From: Cricetomys ansorgei
Taxonomy: Eukaryota > Chordata > Mammalia > Rodentia > Nesomyidae
Reading direction: 5' to 3'
DNA: 64,000 bases
Assembly (NCBI GenBank): GCA_026225945.1
Contig: JAMJFZ010001133.1
Span: 1,369,501-1,433,500 of the forward strand
The position numbers and the translations under genes were made by a program. Below the pieces are notes generated by a model that did not search any database, was not told the origin of the DNA, and worked only from the letters and a program-made list of their open reading frames with translations. Shown piece by piece: positions 1 through 11,954 of the stretch; positions within the stretch are counted from its first letter, which is position 1; the number at the start of each line of letters is the position of its first letter.

Positions 1-699
1 CCTGAAACCTTGTTCAGTAACATCTACATAGCATCGGTTTTTCCTTTGTAATGACAACCAAAAGGAAAACTGACATTTAAAATGCGGTCTTTCTGAACCT
101 AGAACCCAGCTGTGAAGTGAAGATCTGCTTCAAAGTGCAAAGCAAATCCAGTAATGAGATGAGTGCCCACACAAGCTGTGGCATACACAACCCACCGAGG
201 CAGCTCTAACCTGAGTTTTTGTATCCTTTATAGAAAACTATGATTTTTTTTTCTCATTCTGATCGTTGGTTCTTATTCCACCCAGTTCTGTAAACACCTC
301 CTCATTAACGTGCCTTAAACTGTACAATTCGAAAGCATGTTATGTGTGATTCTGCCTGAAGCAACCATAAGGAAGTAATTTGAGAATATTGCTTATGATC
401 TATTGTATATAACAAAAGAAAGTTGGAAATGTCATTTCCTGGATAAAAGGTGTGCTTCGTATAGGCAGAGGAATGGTGGTGATTCCTTCAAACTCAGCCA
501 CTCCTACTTTAAGTCATTGTTGAGTTGTGGGCACCTATGTCATATTTTCTGTGACATTCACAGAATGTCTAACTTCTAACTCTCCTTTACTTGACTCGTT
601 TCACTATCAATTGTTAATCAAGAATAATTACCTAGGTATGAAAACGCAAAAAGATTCAACCACTGATACACCTGTGTATGCGACTGTGGGAATGTCTCC
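1..699. other. Non-coding sequence, no gene recognised
   Basis: AT-rich single-copy-looking DNA. Open frames are short and show no domain or splice structure. No repeat was recognised. Confidence 0.5.
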
Positions 700-925
700 T
701 GGAAGTGGGTGACAGATCTACATGTGCTGGCCGCTTGAGCTTCATAACAGGAGGGAGCCAGATGAGACCTGCTTCTTCGCTGCAATGCATTATGATCAGA
801 TGCTACAAAGCACAGCTCCTGCTACCACGCCATCCCCACATGGATGGACTTTACCCTGAAATAAATACAGTTTTCCGTTTACTTTTAGGCATTTCGTTGT
901 AACAGTGGGAGAGTAACTACTATCG
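700..925 (+). mobile_element. MaLR-like LTR, 3' part
   Basis: The end of this block follows the typical rodent MaLR 3' layout: a 'catccccacatggatggac' stretch, then an AATAAA-containing segment, a TTTTAGGCATTT-like segment, and 'gagagtaactacta' at the terminus. It matches the same family better preserved at 53205-53515. The 5' limit is uncertain. It is a solo LTR fragment with no internal retroviral sequence. Confidence 0.65.
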
Positions 926-1399
926 GAGCTGGTGACACAACACCCCAGCAGCCATGTGCACCATGAATGTGCTCATTCTGATGTTTGTCCAAATTAGGAC
1001 AGTGATGTTCATTCGACATTGGAGAATGGATTCCAATCGTGGTCATCATCTTGTATGCAAGCACACAGCAAGATACTTTTGATATCTGTCATTGTTATTA
1101 TTTTTTATTGTTATTTTTTATTATAGAATTTCTAAGCTAATTTTAATTCCACACAAAATGTTCATCAATATCAATAGCAAAGGCTTTGATGATATTACGG
1201 CTAATAAGCTACAAATAATTCCTGAATTTTTCACATTTTCTAAAAGATAATGGCTAAAAGAAATGAGGAGTCTATTGACAGCTTTATATTTCACTAACTG
1301 AGCATTAAGCTTCACAGCATCAGAAAATTCCATTTTTACTTTAGGGATGCTGAGATTAAAACTTTGCTCAACATGGCAAAACAGAGACCAATGTATTTA
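926..1399. other. Non-coding sequence, nothing recognised
   Basis: AT-rich sequence with no identifiable repeat, RNA gene or plausible exon. Confidence 0.45.
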
Positions 1400-1487
1400 C
1401 TCTTTACATGCAGGAGTCAGTGCATACCATGCTGCACAAGCTTTCGTAGAAAGCATCCTTACCCACTGAGTCATCCTGCTGGCCCAC
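1400..1487 (-). mobile_element. B2/B3-family SINE fragment
   Basis: The string 'acccactgagtcatcctgct' followed by ggccc is the reverse complement of the B2/B3 head (A-box side), which normally reads ...ctgagccatcttgccggccc. Only the head half is left. Confidence 0.6.
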
Positions 1488-1531
1488 AATATCTCTTACA
1501 TGCCAGGAAAAATTACACTTGTTGCCCTCCA

Positions 1532-1615
1532 GGCTGGGGACATAGCTCAACAATACAATATATACGATATGCTTATATGTGGAAGAACTTAGATTCTATC
1601 ATGAGCATCAAAACC
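1532..1615 (+). mobile_element. ID-like SINE relic
   Basis: Begins 'ggctggggacatagctcaac', close to the tRNA-Ala-derived ID/B4 head (ctggggatgtagctcagtgg). The rest is strongly diverged. It could also be the 3' part of an old B4. Confidence 0.4.
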
Positions 1616-1809
1616 AAACTGCCCTTCTAACCATGTACAATTCAACCACATGGTCAAGGTGCTATCCTGTAGCCATCGGCCTTCACCGACACAAGACTTC
1701 TCTGGTCAGCTCTGCTCAAGCTCTGCAGCTTAAACCAACAGGATACCAATGCTCCACAGGCCAACATAGCTCAGTCAGATGAGCACTGGACACAATCCAG
1801 TCAGGTCTT

Positions 1810-2335
1810 ATGTCTTTGTGCAGGATTTTATCAAATGTCTTTACAGGGCAATATTCAGCCCCTAGATGCAGCTGACAAGAGCGTGTTATGCTGCAGACAA
1901 TAGAGCATAGCAGGAAGCTCTGGCTTCACCCCCTTTTTTTCTGAGATGGAGGTTGTGAGCATCTTCAACTTCCATGATACTCATGCGGATAGGCAGAAGC
2001 TCACTAGGGCCAATCATACCACTTGGGTCCCAGGACAGCAGCACCCTTGCTTTGAGGCCCAGCTCACCCTGTCTGAACAGCACATGGTACCCTTGGTAGT
2101 GTCAACGTAATAAACATGGCCTGCACTGTGGATCATCAAACCTTCCACAGACTTCATGGTCTTGGCACTCTGTCCTCAGAGCCTCCCACACACCACGACC
2201 TCAAAGTCCTTGGCCCAACTCTCCACAATGAACTTCAGCACAGGTAGCAGGCCCTTCGCACAGCAAGACCTCCTAGGAGTTTGTAAAGTAGAGACTCTGC
2301 CTGGGGAAAGGCCACCTTTCTACATAAGGATATAC
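1810..2335 (-). pseudogene. Rps3: Processed pseudogene of ribosomal protein S3 (5'-truncated)
   Basis: Read on the minus strand, this is a retrocopy of the mRNA for RPS3, a 40S ribosomal subunit protein of about 243 residues. It covers roughly the C-terminal half. Recognisable stretches are 'LYKLLGGLAVRRAC'-like, 'FEVVVCGRL', 'LMIHSAGHVYYVD', 'LLSWDPSGMIGP' and 'KKGGEA'. The native stop codon is kept at 1886-1888, followed by a recognisable Rps3 3' UTR with its ATAAAATCCTGCACAAAG-type end near 1812. The match runs through codons without introns, so it is a retrocopy. It is dead: an Arg codon in the LRGQ motif is now TGA, frameshifts separate the upstream part from the last 65 codons, and upstream of about 2300 a deletion leaves only the GAGAAGGTGGCC-like stretch. 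No poly(A) tract or target duplication survives, which suggests an old insertion. No promoter is implied. Confidence 0.93.
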
Positions 2336-2339
2336 TCTG

Positions 2340-3167
2340 ATATGATTGCTGTAATTTAATATATGCTTATTTCCTTAACTTAGTCTATGGTCAGGATAAT
2401 TCACTTAACCAAGGGAAAGGTGACAGGAGATCATTGTGAACATTTTGAAAAGCCAGATCAGGAGAAACACAGAGAATTAAGATCATGTCTGTCCCAGGTG
2501 GAAGCCTTGCCTCTACATGTGTGTATACAACATTCACTTGCATAATCCCAATTCACATTCAGTGCAACTGACTGACTTTTAAAAAAGCACATGGGATTAC
2601 TTCCATTAGTGATTAGCATCTTTAACGACAATACTGTGATGTGAAAATTTCTAAAAGTTATTAAACTCTTTTAAGCATTTATTTCTATTTTCTAGTTGGA
2701 AAGTATTGCAATATTAATACTTGGATACATGATATGTGTATGTGTAGGAGGTAAAGTAGCACATCAATAACCAAAATGATAGCTTGAAATTTTACAATTT
2801 AGATCTAAGGAATATGTAGAAAATCTGATCCACGACACTGGCCAGAATGTCCTCAAGAAAATGGCGGCACTATGGTCTAAAACATAAACCTGTATAATTT
2901 CTCCTGCGACTCTTTCAAACATGCTACTGACATTCCATAGTAGATGGGAATGGCATTGCTCAAGTTAAATTATTATCTATTCTTTATTCAACTATGTTGC
3001 TACATTAAATAAGTCATTTCCTGGAATTCGATTTACAGAAGACCACTTACTCTTTCTATGGTTACATTATTAATGTTAAAGGAGTTCTATTTTATTACTA
3101 TAGTTATGCTCTTAACACTTAAACTGTACATTATGACGACAGCAAGTTTCACTTATTTTCAGATTAC

Positions 3168-3168
<1 letters not shown>
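2340..3168. other. Non-coding sequence, nothing recognised
   Basis: AT-rich sequence between the Rps3 pseudogene and a TG array. No repeat family or exon was recognised. Confidence 0.45.

Positions 3169-3204
<36 letters not shown>
3169..3204. repeat. (TG)18 microsatellite
   Basis: Uninterrupted TG dinucleotides, likely polymorphic. Not obviously attached to a SINE. Confidence 0.97.
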
Positions 3205-3207
<3 letters not shown>

Positions 3208-4487
3208 GAGTGGGTTTGATCATGCACAGACTTCACTATTCATTCAATGCTCATGTTTGTTGTTCATAAGATTAGTCTTTATTTTCTCTGGAAAAGATGC
3301 ATATACAATTAGATGAGAAAGCTGCAGTTTGCCTTTTGATGCAATGCCTGAGCTTCCATCAAGGTCAGCCCTGATCCTGCACTTTGTGTGTTTCACACAA
3401 TAATCACTTCTCAGAGGTCGAACAGTCTGGCTGGATGTTGAAGTGCATGGTTGACATTACGGTGAGCTGTGAGTCAAATACCGTACCTGTCCAGAAACAC
3501 ACACAGGAAACTCTGTGATTTTAAGGCCATTGTAACAGAGAGAGTGAGAACAGAGCCACCCAGAAGATGCTGCACCCGGGACCATGTATAAGGTGTGGTA
3601 TAACATGTTACCATGCTGTGTGCATCCTCTCCCTCTATACCCACCTACTGTCTGAGTGTTGATTGATTGTACTGGTGTCCACACTTCCCCTTGAAGGTCA
3701 CTAGTGGAGCTTCAGGAAGCTACTAGAGTATTCTTTAGTACTGGTATCTGTTCCCACCTCTGCAATCAGTGAGTTACACTGTTTTCTCTTGTAGACATCA
3801 GAATTCTTTCTGTTGTCTACACTGTAAATGAAGACAATTAAGATCTATTTTACTCAGTTGTGTTTATGTCTAAAGGGATTTATTCACTAAATCCAAGTAG
3901 ATCTCTTCATTTTCTTTCTCCCAGCAGAAGAGAAAAGTGCTGACTTTGTTAGATCAAATTCCTAGAGGATCAGCAACTGATTCTCCCTCATGCTAAATAA
4001 CCATGTTTACTACAAGTAGCAGCAACGCTTTTAGAAGTAATGGGTGAAAAGTGCTTCTCCTTAGGAAAAAGGAGCCACCAAGAATGGTGCATATCACGGA
4101 TGGTGTTCTGTACAGTTGTCCTATTGCAAAGGGGTTTAATATATCTGCATGGGGTGAATAGAAAGCCCAGGACCCTGCACTAGATGGAGGGTCATCCAGA
4201 ATCCTGAGTCGAGACCAACTAAAGGAGATGTGAAAGCCAGCTCCCTGGACAGTGTAGCAGGAATTACCTCAGGCACTAGGGTTCAGCAAGGACAACAGCC
4301 TCATAAATCAGTGACATCATTGGGTCACACTCATTAAAACCAATATCAATCTTGCAAAAGCCACGGTATTTTTATTAAACATTCCACAGAAGACTTACAT
4401 GTTTAGAAATCCACATACACAGAGTGATGGGTCACAGAAAGCCTCATTCTTGGCACAATCTATGTTTGTCTTTCTACAGGCTCATAG

Positions 4488-4490
<3 letters not shown>
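3205..4490. other. Non-coding sequence between two TG arrays
   Basis: Mixed-composition DNA with no recognised repeat or exon. A 75-codon minus-strand frame (3457-3684) has no family resemblance. Confidence 0.45.

Positions 4491-4528
<38 letters not shown>
4491..4528. repeat. (GT)19 microsatellite
   Basis: Uninterrupted GT dinucleotides. The antisense frame through it encodes a meaningless His-Thr run. Confidence 0.97.
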
Positions 4529-4530
<2 letters not shown>

Positions 4531-4984
4531 GTCAATGCCACATGTGTGCGCATGCCTTCAGACATGAATATCTTTTTTGCAGTAATCATACATAACCATC
4601 CTATGCAATAATCAAGAGACTGTTTTTTCTTGTAAAGAAAGTTAATAAACATTAGCTTATGTATACTGTGTTTTGACATCAACAGGATGTCCCTCTTCAA
4701 CTAAACCCCTTTGGAAAAAAGCCTGACAGACACTCTTAAGGTGAGCACACTTAAGCCTCAGCTGTTCCTTAGTCCAATCAGATTGATAATCATAATGACC
4801 TACCACAATGCGTTTTAGTTACAAAATGCAATGGCTCTCATGATGACACCCTTGTGCATGTATGCACCCTCTTTAATCACATTCATCCCTGCATTCTGTC
4901 TCTTGTCCACTCTTTTACACCGCTGTCCACCCTTCTGACATAGGTGCCTTTTTACTCTTGTGACATTGAAAGATAATCTAGGTT
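4529..4984. other. Non-coding sequence, nothing recognised
   Basis: AT-rich sequence between a microsatellite and an L1 fragment. Confidence 0.4.
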
Positions 4985-5885
4985 ACACGTGGTATCTGTC
5001 ATTCTGCATCTCACTTGTTTTACAGAAATGAGAGTCTCAATTTCTATTCATTTTCCTGTAAATGGCATAGTATTTTTCATCTTTATTGCTGGATAGTGAT
5101 TCACATGTGCTTTCATATCACACTCTTTGTCCATTCTCCGATGCTGATGGCCATTCATGCTCCTTCCATGACTTAGCTACTGTGAAGACTACTCTAAACG
5201 AGCAGATACACAGGTGTCTCTACAACGTGCTGACTTACATTCCTAAGGACATATATAAAAGAGTAATATAGTTGGCTTGGATGGCAATTCCGCTGCCAGT
5301 GGATTTGTCACAGTGATTTCCAGAGAAATTGTTCCAATTTCTTCAATTTCTCCTTCATCAGCACTGTGGGGTTGTTTTTCTCCCACAAACCTCTCAGTAT
5401 TTGATGCTGTTGGTGGCCCTTGGTAGAAGCTGCTCCTACAAAGGTGAGAGAGGGCTTCAGACAACTTTGTTTTACATTTCTGTGATGGCTAAAGATGTTG
5501 GGTATATTTTCTCGATTTAAGGGCTATTTGTACATCCTATGAGATTTTATTGGCTCATGTACTGATTACAATATATGCACTTGGAATGTTTAATATTTTT
5601 TACATTTGGTTTAAGAATTCTGCACTGTATGAATAAGAGTGGACACCCTTATTTTGTTTTGATTTAAGAGATCCATTTTCACAGATCCCCTCCCCCATTT
5701 AGTATATTACTGGCAACTGGTTGTCTATAGTTTTATTGCATTGAGGTATCTTTCTTCTGATGATGGCTTCTTCGGGGCTTTTACAATTTTTGCAATCTTG
5801 GATTCTGTTAAAAGCTGTATCCACATCTGTCCAGATGTCATATACTCTTTATACAGAATCCTATTAGTGTGCTGTGTTAGGTGTA
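4985..5885 (-). mobile_element. Old L1 LINE fragment, ORF2 3' region, antisense
   Basis: The plus strand shows the familiar complement of L1 ORF2 in order: 'gtatctgtcattctgcatct', 'ctttattgctggatagtgat', 'tctcaatttctattcatttt', 'tacatttctgtgatggctaa', 'gtggacacccttattttg' and 'gcattgaggtatctttcttc'. A large internal deletion lies near 5560-5620, where the 3' ORF2 section jumps to the reverse-transcriptase section. The divergence is high, so this is an ancient, inactive copy. The 112-codon plus frame at 5741-6079 starts in this antisense L1 and is not a gene. Confidence 0.8.
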
Positions 5886-8609
5886 CTGACCTGTGTGTGT
5901 TAAATCACTTATTTATCACTAGAAGGAGACTCATCTCCCTATCCTTGGCCAATATTCAAAGGTCTCCCATGAACACCTCAGCTCTCACTTTTTGGTGCAT
6001 ACAAACAACTTCCACAGAGATCCTGCCTTGGCCATTTCTTGTCTTAGAAGTTAGTAGACACCAGCATCTTCTTCCCTGACATAGAAAGATAAAAAGGCAA
6101 GTAATGAGGCCCAGAGACTTTTGAGCAAGGGCTTCTAGGATCCTGGATTCCTGCTAGGACATGGCCCTAAAGAGAAAGCTATGGTCTGGGCTTCTATGTC
6201 TTACTGACTCTATCTCAAAGTTCCTCCCTAGGACAAGACTCCTTTTAGGCCCTGGTCTAAAGACAATTATATTCATAATTTGTTCCAGAATGTTCTTCCT
6301 CTGAAACTGTAGCTTACATACTTGAGGAAGGTCTTTATCTCTTTTTAGCCTTCATCATATGATGGAGACAGCCCTTTTCTTTCTTGACCTTAGAGTGCAC
6401 TTATTTCACCCCTGCCATGCAAGTGTTAAGCTAAATCTAGAAAAGGGGATTGAGCTGCACTGTGATAGTAAGATAATAAGTATTAAAAAAAAAATCCAAT
6501 CAAACACTTCTGGTATTCAGAAAGGCTATAACAGAGACAATCACCCCAAGCCCTGCTGTGCTTAGTGATGATCCAGGCCAAACAATGAATTCTTTTCAAG
6601 GTAGAAGAATCTTAAAATGTAGCCTCCTTGAGTTGCTGAATTCTTTACATTACAGACACTTTCAGAAAAGAGTGAGAACTGCAGAATCCACCATGAGTTC
6701 CCGTCATCTGAAGGGCTCATTTATCTGCCACTAGTTGGAGAGTAGCCTAATGCTGTGACAGATTTTCTATCACTAACCTGTGTGTTCTGGGGACCCCTGA
6801 AAGCACGGGGGACCAGATGGTGCTTTTCTGTAGTCATATGGGAAACCAGCTGGGCCGCCTAAAGATTGATGATCAATTATCTATGCTCAAAGGCCATGCA
6901 CCTATTGAACAATGGCACTGTCTGGGCTGTGCTGAAATCGAATACCAGGCAGTTGTAGTGTTCCATTGTCAATTGGAAGAGCTATTAGCTCAAATTACAA
7001 AAAGTTCATGCCTAAAATGGATTCTAGTTTAAGCTAAAATTTATAAATATTTTGAAAGAAGTTTTAATCCCTTCAAAACAGACCACACCCCACACACAAA
7101 CATACACAGATCACCTATATAGGAACAGTACATACATAAGCATGCTCATACTTTGAATTGCCTAAATAAATCTCTTCAGGTTATCAATGAAACTATGTTT
7201 CAAACTGTTTCCCCCTTTATTTTCATAATCATTTTTTTTCTGTGTGAGACACACTGAGAAATTATTTCTCAAACATAATTTTAATTTATTTTTTTTAACT
7301 TCACAATTCCTCATTTGTGATTGGGTAGCTGGTGTCTTTGGGGAAAAATACATTCTCTTAAGTTTTCAATGATGAAAACATGACTGTGTATAGGTAATTA
7401 TTCTTAAACTCTGTGCCTACTGGACTTTATACACATTTCCTAAGAATCTCTATGAACTGATTTGGTACTTTGAGTAACTTTCTCTTTAGTACAGCATTCA
7501 AATACTGCCAATCTTAAAATAATTTTGCTTCGCAAGAAGAAAATACAGTAGAAATTTGTAACTCTGCTGCTAAGAAAGCAACACAAAGAAAGTGATGGAA
7601 AGATTGTGAATAAATCAGAAATGGCCAATTAATTTGACTTTCTATTTTCCTTAGAAATAGAAATAAAACTTTTAATTATTGCAAAGTTTATCAACAATAT
7701 TATTGCAAATTGTTGCAAAATTATCAGCAACAATGTTAGAATTATTTGCTTTTTCAGATTTAGTGTATTAAAATTAAGTTTATTTTAGCAAACATACTCA
7801 ATTTTCTAACAGAAACTTTACAGATGTCGAGCTGCAGCCAGAAACTTATTGACACACATATAAACTACATTAAGCCACTTTGATTGTTTTGATATTAGAA
7901 ATAAAGGTTTTCTTGTTTTATTTTATTAATGAATCTACAGGAAGAGTACTTAATTAAAATTCACTGGAAAAGCTCTGGACAGACTTGGTGTCCATAGGTG
8001 TCTATGTTCTTCCTATTCCAGCCAAAAAGGAAAAGGAAAAATTGCCAGCCTTAACCTGTTCTGCTTATAAATTGCTTATTGCCAGAAAAAAACCTATTTA
8101 TATATAAAAAACTAACGAATTATTTGATTATTCATCAAGATCAAACTTCACATTTTGGTAATGAAGTTTCTCTCTATAGGTTTATTTTAATAACATATTT
8201 TTAAGGTTATATTCTCAAATGCAACATTTATTAATTGCAGAATATTATACACATGATAAATCCATTATATATTGTTTTTTACTTTTATTTAGATCCACAT
8301 ATTACTTGCTTTTTGAGATTTCACTAATAAACCAAAAATATACTCCAATTACATTTAAGCCACTACTGTTTTTAATACATAAATGGCTGAATTCAGTATA
8401 ACAACATCCACTTGTTTTCCATAGGCTGTAACAAGAGTGTGAGAAGAGAATGTTTGAAAATATGTGTACCATCTTGAGAATGCCACTAATGTTACTGTCA
8501 TCCAGTTAATAAAAGTAACTTAAATCCAATGTTTTCCTTCTGAAATTTTTATTGTTTTAGTTTTCAAGTGACTTCATTTTTTACATAAGAACTCTTACCC
8601 TAATTTTAA
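5886..8609. other. Repeat-poor AT-rich non-coding stretch
   Basis: About 2.7 kb with no recognised transposon, RNA gene or credible exon. 7040-8400 is especially AT-rich. Confidence 0.5.
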
Positions 8610-8730
8610 CAATGTTTTTATTTATTCTTAGAGAATGTCATTCAGTGTATTTGATCATACTCACCCCACAAGTTTTCTCGGATCCTACTATCTCTACCCT
8701 ACTTCATGGACTCTCTGTCTCTATAGGAAA
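8610..8730 (-). mobile_element. L1 3' end fragment, antisense
   Basis: 'gtgtatttgatcatactcac' followed by a C-rich segment and 'catggactctctgtctc' is the reverse complement of the rodent L1 3' terminus (normally ...atgatcaaaatacattgtatg...). Confidence 0.7.
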
Positions 8731-8889
8731 CAGACCATGGTGTCTAGCTTGAAACTTACATTAAGCAACATTTTAACACAAGAAAACAAATTGACGAAAT
8801 AGCAGTTTCCCCTCTCCTTGATTTATTTGTCCTCTGATTGTAGATTGTTACATTGGGGAAAGGCATGAAATGGTGAACCTCGAATTATT

Positions 8890-9730
8890 ATTGATGAGAC
8901 AGTTAATCTGCTCTGACTTCTGTGCCCTTTGCCAAATCCCAGAGCCCTCCTACATTTATTATTATTAAAAGCGGACTGTAGCTTCAGAAAGCCTGTGCTG
9001 TGTGTATTGTAAGGCAGGATTTTTCTATTGAAAAATCAAGAATTTACATATATTAGTTCAGTAGGTAAACATCAGTCTCCCTATTCCTATGCAGAGAACG
9101 CAAGCCAAACCCAGCTTTAAGATATGTAAAGTATTTTGAAATTGTCATGCTGTAAAGTTACTCATTAAATACCCTTGCCTTATTTAATAATAAAACATAG
9201 TCTGTATTTGCCTGTAGAATTTCAGAGTAGAATAATTATATTTTGTGGATTCTTGTAAATTTTAATATGGAAAAGCTTTAGTTTTGAATTGCCACTTTGT
9301 CCTTTATCCTCAATGCCACAGTGAAACCAATGAAATAAGCAAATCTAATAATTCAGACCTTGTGTTACGGCATTTAAAAATCATGCTAAAAAGCGCAGTG
9401 ACTAAGCACAGGCATTGTTCAAACTCTTAAGAAAAATGAACTTGGAATGCGAGGCTCATATCTATTTACACACTTTCAGTAAAATCACATATAATGAGTT
9501 CTCCACAGTCATTAAAATATATGAGAAGTGATTTAATTGTTCTGGGGGCTCCCAGCCCGATGGTTATCTTGGAACTGCAGCTCAGACAAAGCATATTTAT
9601 CATGCACCGTAACAAGTGAGCCTGTAAATCTACACAGAAAAACCATCTAAGTCACCAGGCAGTAAATAATCCCGGGCCTCTGGAATTTCAGAATCCCCAC
9701 TTCTTCAATGAATGAAAATGGACTCTATAA
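8890..9730. other. Candidate conserved non-coding element (inference)
   Basis: A long block of complex, repeat-free sequence flanked by repeats. It has many TAAT/ATTA homeodomain-type cores and TTTAT motifs, and a more GC-balanced core at 9540-9690. There is no long open frame. This texture is typical of vertebrate conserved non-coding elements, but conservation cannot be judged from one sequence. Confidence 0.25.
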
Positions 9731-10390
9731 GAGTGGTAGCTGAGAGCAGTTTAATGATCTATAATGGAGATGGTGGACTGGTGGATTGTGGGAATAAATT
9801 TTCACTGGGCTTGAGAAGTTAAAAGTTTGTATCTTGAGAAAAATGAATGCTTTATATGTTTGAAAAATACAGAAAAGTGATCAGTGGCAGAAATGGAACT
9901 TCAGTGGTCCAAGGGAGTCTGTGGATGTCTTATGTTTGTCCCAAATCGAGTGAGTGAAGAAAATGATTTAGAATTTGCTAAACCGTCAACATTTAAAAAT
10001 CTGAATGTGTCTATAAGAATTAATTTTCTAACTTAAACTAAAAATGAGTTCATTTTGTGGCATGGATTCCTCACCAGAGCATGGTGACTGGGCTGCTGCT
10101 GATGGAAGACAACCCATCTCAGCTCTTCCTGCTGAGTGACGATGCCCTGCTGAGTGCTCTCCTGGCATCTCCTCAAGGAGCTTAAACTCTCTGTGCTTCA
10201 GTTACAATTGACATTAATCTCTGCTTCTTTCTGCCTGTTTGTCTATTGTCATTCAAATTTCCTGAAGCAGCCTGTGGAAAGGGTCACTAGCTTTCTATAA
10301 GTGGAGCAATGAGACCAAGTGTAGCTGTTTGTGTTTTCTGATGTTTTTCTGGCTTCGCTCAGAGAACATATGATAAAGTGCTTCTAACTT
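9731..10390. other. Non-coding sequence with one short open frame
   Basis: Contains a 34-codon plus frame starting at ATG 10081 (MVTGLLLMEDNPSQ...), rich in Leu and Ser. No family was recognised and no clear splice context was seen, so it is not called a gene. Confidence 0.4.
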
Positions 10391-10545
10391 GGCACGGCAG
10401 TTGCACCTGTAACCTAAGCCTTTAGGGTGCTAGTCAGGAGTATTTTCACAGGTTTGAGGTTAGATCAGAGTACACAGTGAACTCTGGGCTAGCCTGAGCT
10501 ATACATTAGAACCTTGTCTCAATAAATCCATAAGTAAATAAGTTC
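10391..10545 (+). mobile_element. Old B1-type SINE
   Basis: Follows the B1 layout: 'cacctgtaacctaagccttt', then 'tgaactctgggctagcctga', then 'accttgtctcaataaat'. It is 7SL-derived and strongly diverged, and ends in an A-rich tail. Confidence 0.75.
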
Positions 10546-10769
10546 TATCAATCCAGAAAACATATAACTGACCATATGTATGTCTAATGGGCTCACTTCA
10601 CATTTCATTATCTGCAGTTTTAGAGTATTTTTAAGACTGCTTCTTAGGGAAACACACTCTGCCATGAGTCACATGGTCTTTTGATTTCCTGGTGATTTGT
10701 CACAGTCTGTTTATGGAAGACACCTTTTAAAGATATTAGCTAGTCAAAAAAGTTTTACATTCTTTTTCA

Positions 10770-11455
10770 CATTTATTTTTATTATTTATTGGGGAATTTC
10801 ATACATGAATATTTTATTTCATTTCCACCCACACTTTTCTCTCCTCAACTCTTCCATTGTCCTCCAAACTCTATTATAATATGTTATCTTTTGTTTGGTT
10901 CCTGAATGAGAGTTTCACATACTTTAAACTTCACCATTAAATACCCATAGATTTATTGTATCCTAGCTCATATTCATTTAATAATTTAGCAGTTTCATAT
11001 ACACATACACACAATTTCATACACGTATACACAAATACACACAATTTCATATATACAATTACACACACACATTATGTATGCACTGTCTATTACTCTATTA
11101 TTTCCCCCCTCTCCCTCTTCATAACTGGTCGCCCTCTTTCTTTCATGATTTCACCTGTGTTTGTTTTTAAATCCACTGAATTGTATTTGTGAGCACAAGT
11201 GGAACTTGGACAACTCACCAATGACACACCTCTGGAGAAAATATCATGCCCTCTCTCAGGAGTTCTTTAAGGAGGAATGGGATCTCATTGGCATCTCCCT
11301 GCTTATAATAAATATTGAGGAGCCCAGTCTTGTGAGGATCCCTACAGCAGCTCGTTGTTTGTGACTGTGATGGATAAGTTATAAGATCCTCTCCAGATGG
11401 CAGTCTTCCATATCCCTCCTTTTCCTCTTCCAGATATTCCATTCTTTCCAAATTC
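10770..11455 (-). mobile_element. L1 (Lx-type) 3' UTR, antisense
   Basis: Starts with the antisense L1 terminus ('atttattggggaatttcata', then a C/T-rich stretch). It continues through antisense 3' UTR sequence with 'gcacaagtggaacttggaca' and 'catgccctctctcaggag'. A CA-rich simple repeat interrupts it at about 10999-11072. Confidence 0.6.
10999..11072. repeat. Imperfect CA/TA-rich simple repeat
   Basis: Alternating ACAC and ATAC tracts, with the phrase 'acacacaatttcata' occurring twice about 30 bases apart. Confidence 0.8.
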
Positions 11456-11459
11456 TCTT

Positions 11460-11945
11460 CCGAAATGTATCTCCACCTAAGCTTTGTGGAGAGCAGTCTT
11501 GGTTGCCCACCAAAACTTAATGGTAAGACTCTACTGCTGAAACATCACACACCTTGTTCTCAGGAGCTGGAGAAGTCAACATTTCAGCATAGAGGGAGAA
11601 AAGCAGCCTCTCCCAGCCTAGCTGAAGGGTCATTGACAGTTGATGGATGCTAGGAACAGAAGAGTCGCTTTTGTTTAGGGTTGTTGTTCCTGGTAGGTTG
11701 CCCATGCTCCAGTAGATGATTCCTCACCCATTCATATATGGACAGAATTAACTGGACACAGTAAATTGAGAGAGACATAAATAGACAGAGATAGAGAGAG
11801 ACATAGAGATAAAGACAGAGAGAAACAGACAAACACAGAGAAAATAGAATTTGGAAAGTAATGTGAGTCAAGGATCTTAGAAGATGAAGGGAAGAAAATT
11901 AATTAATGTGTTCAAAATACATTGTCTGCATACATGGAATCTTTG
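11460..11945 (+). mobile_element. L1 3' UTR and 3' terminus, sense
   Basis: Matches remembered rodent L1 3' UTR phrases: 'tggtaggttgcccatgctcc', 'cattcatatatggacagaat' and 'taactggacacagta'. The terminus is 'gttcaaaatacattgtctgc'. It lies head-on to the antisense L1 pieces on either side, which suggests insertion into an older antisense L1. Confidence 0.7.
11767..11845. repeat. GA/GACA/GATA-rich simple repeat
   Basis: Purine-rich imperfect GAGA, GACA and GATA units inside the sense L1 3' UTR, at the usual polypurine position. Confidence 0.85.
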
Positions 11946-11954
11946 AAGACTATG

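Noticed and set aside
1532..1615. Possible tRNA gene
   Set aside because: Only an ID/tRNA-like A-box start is present; no cloverleaf can be completed. The same holds for the B2/B3 heads.
5741..6079. 112-codon plus frame
   Set aside because: Begins in antisense L1 sequence and shows no domain.
10081..10185. 34-codon frame starting MVTGLLLMEDNPSQ
   Set aside because: Composition looks protein-like, but it is short, matches nothing I know and lacks clear splice or translation-start context.
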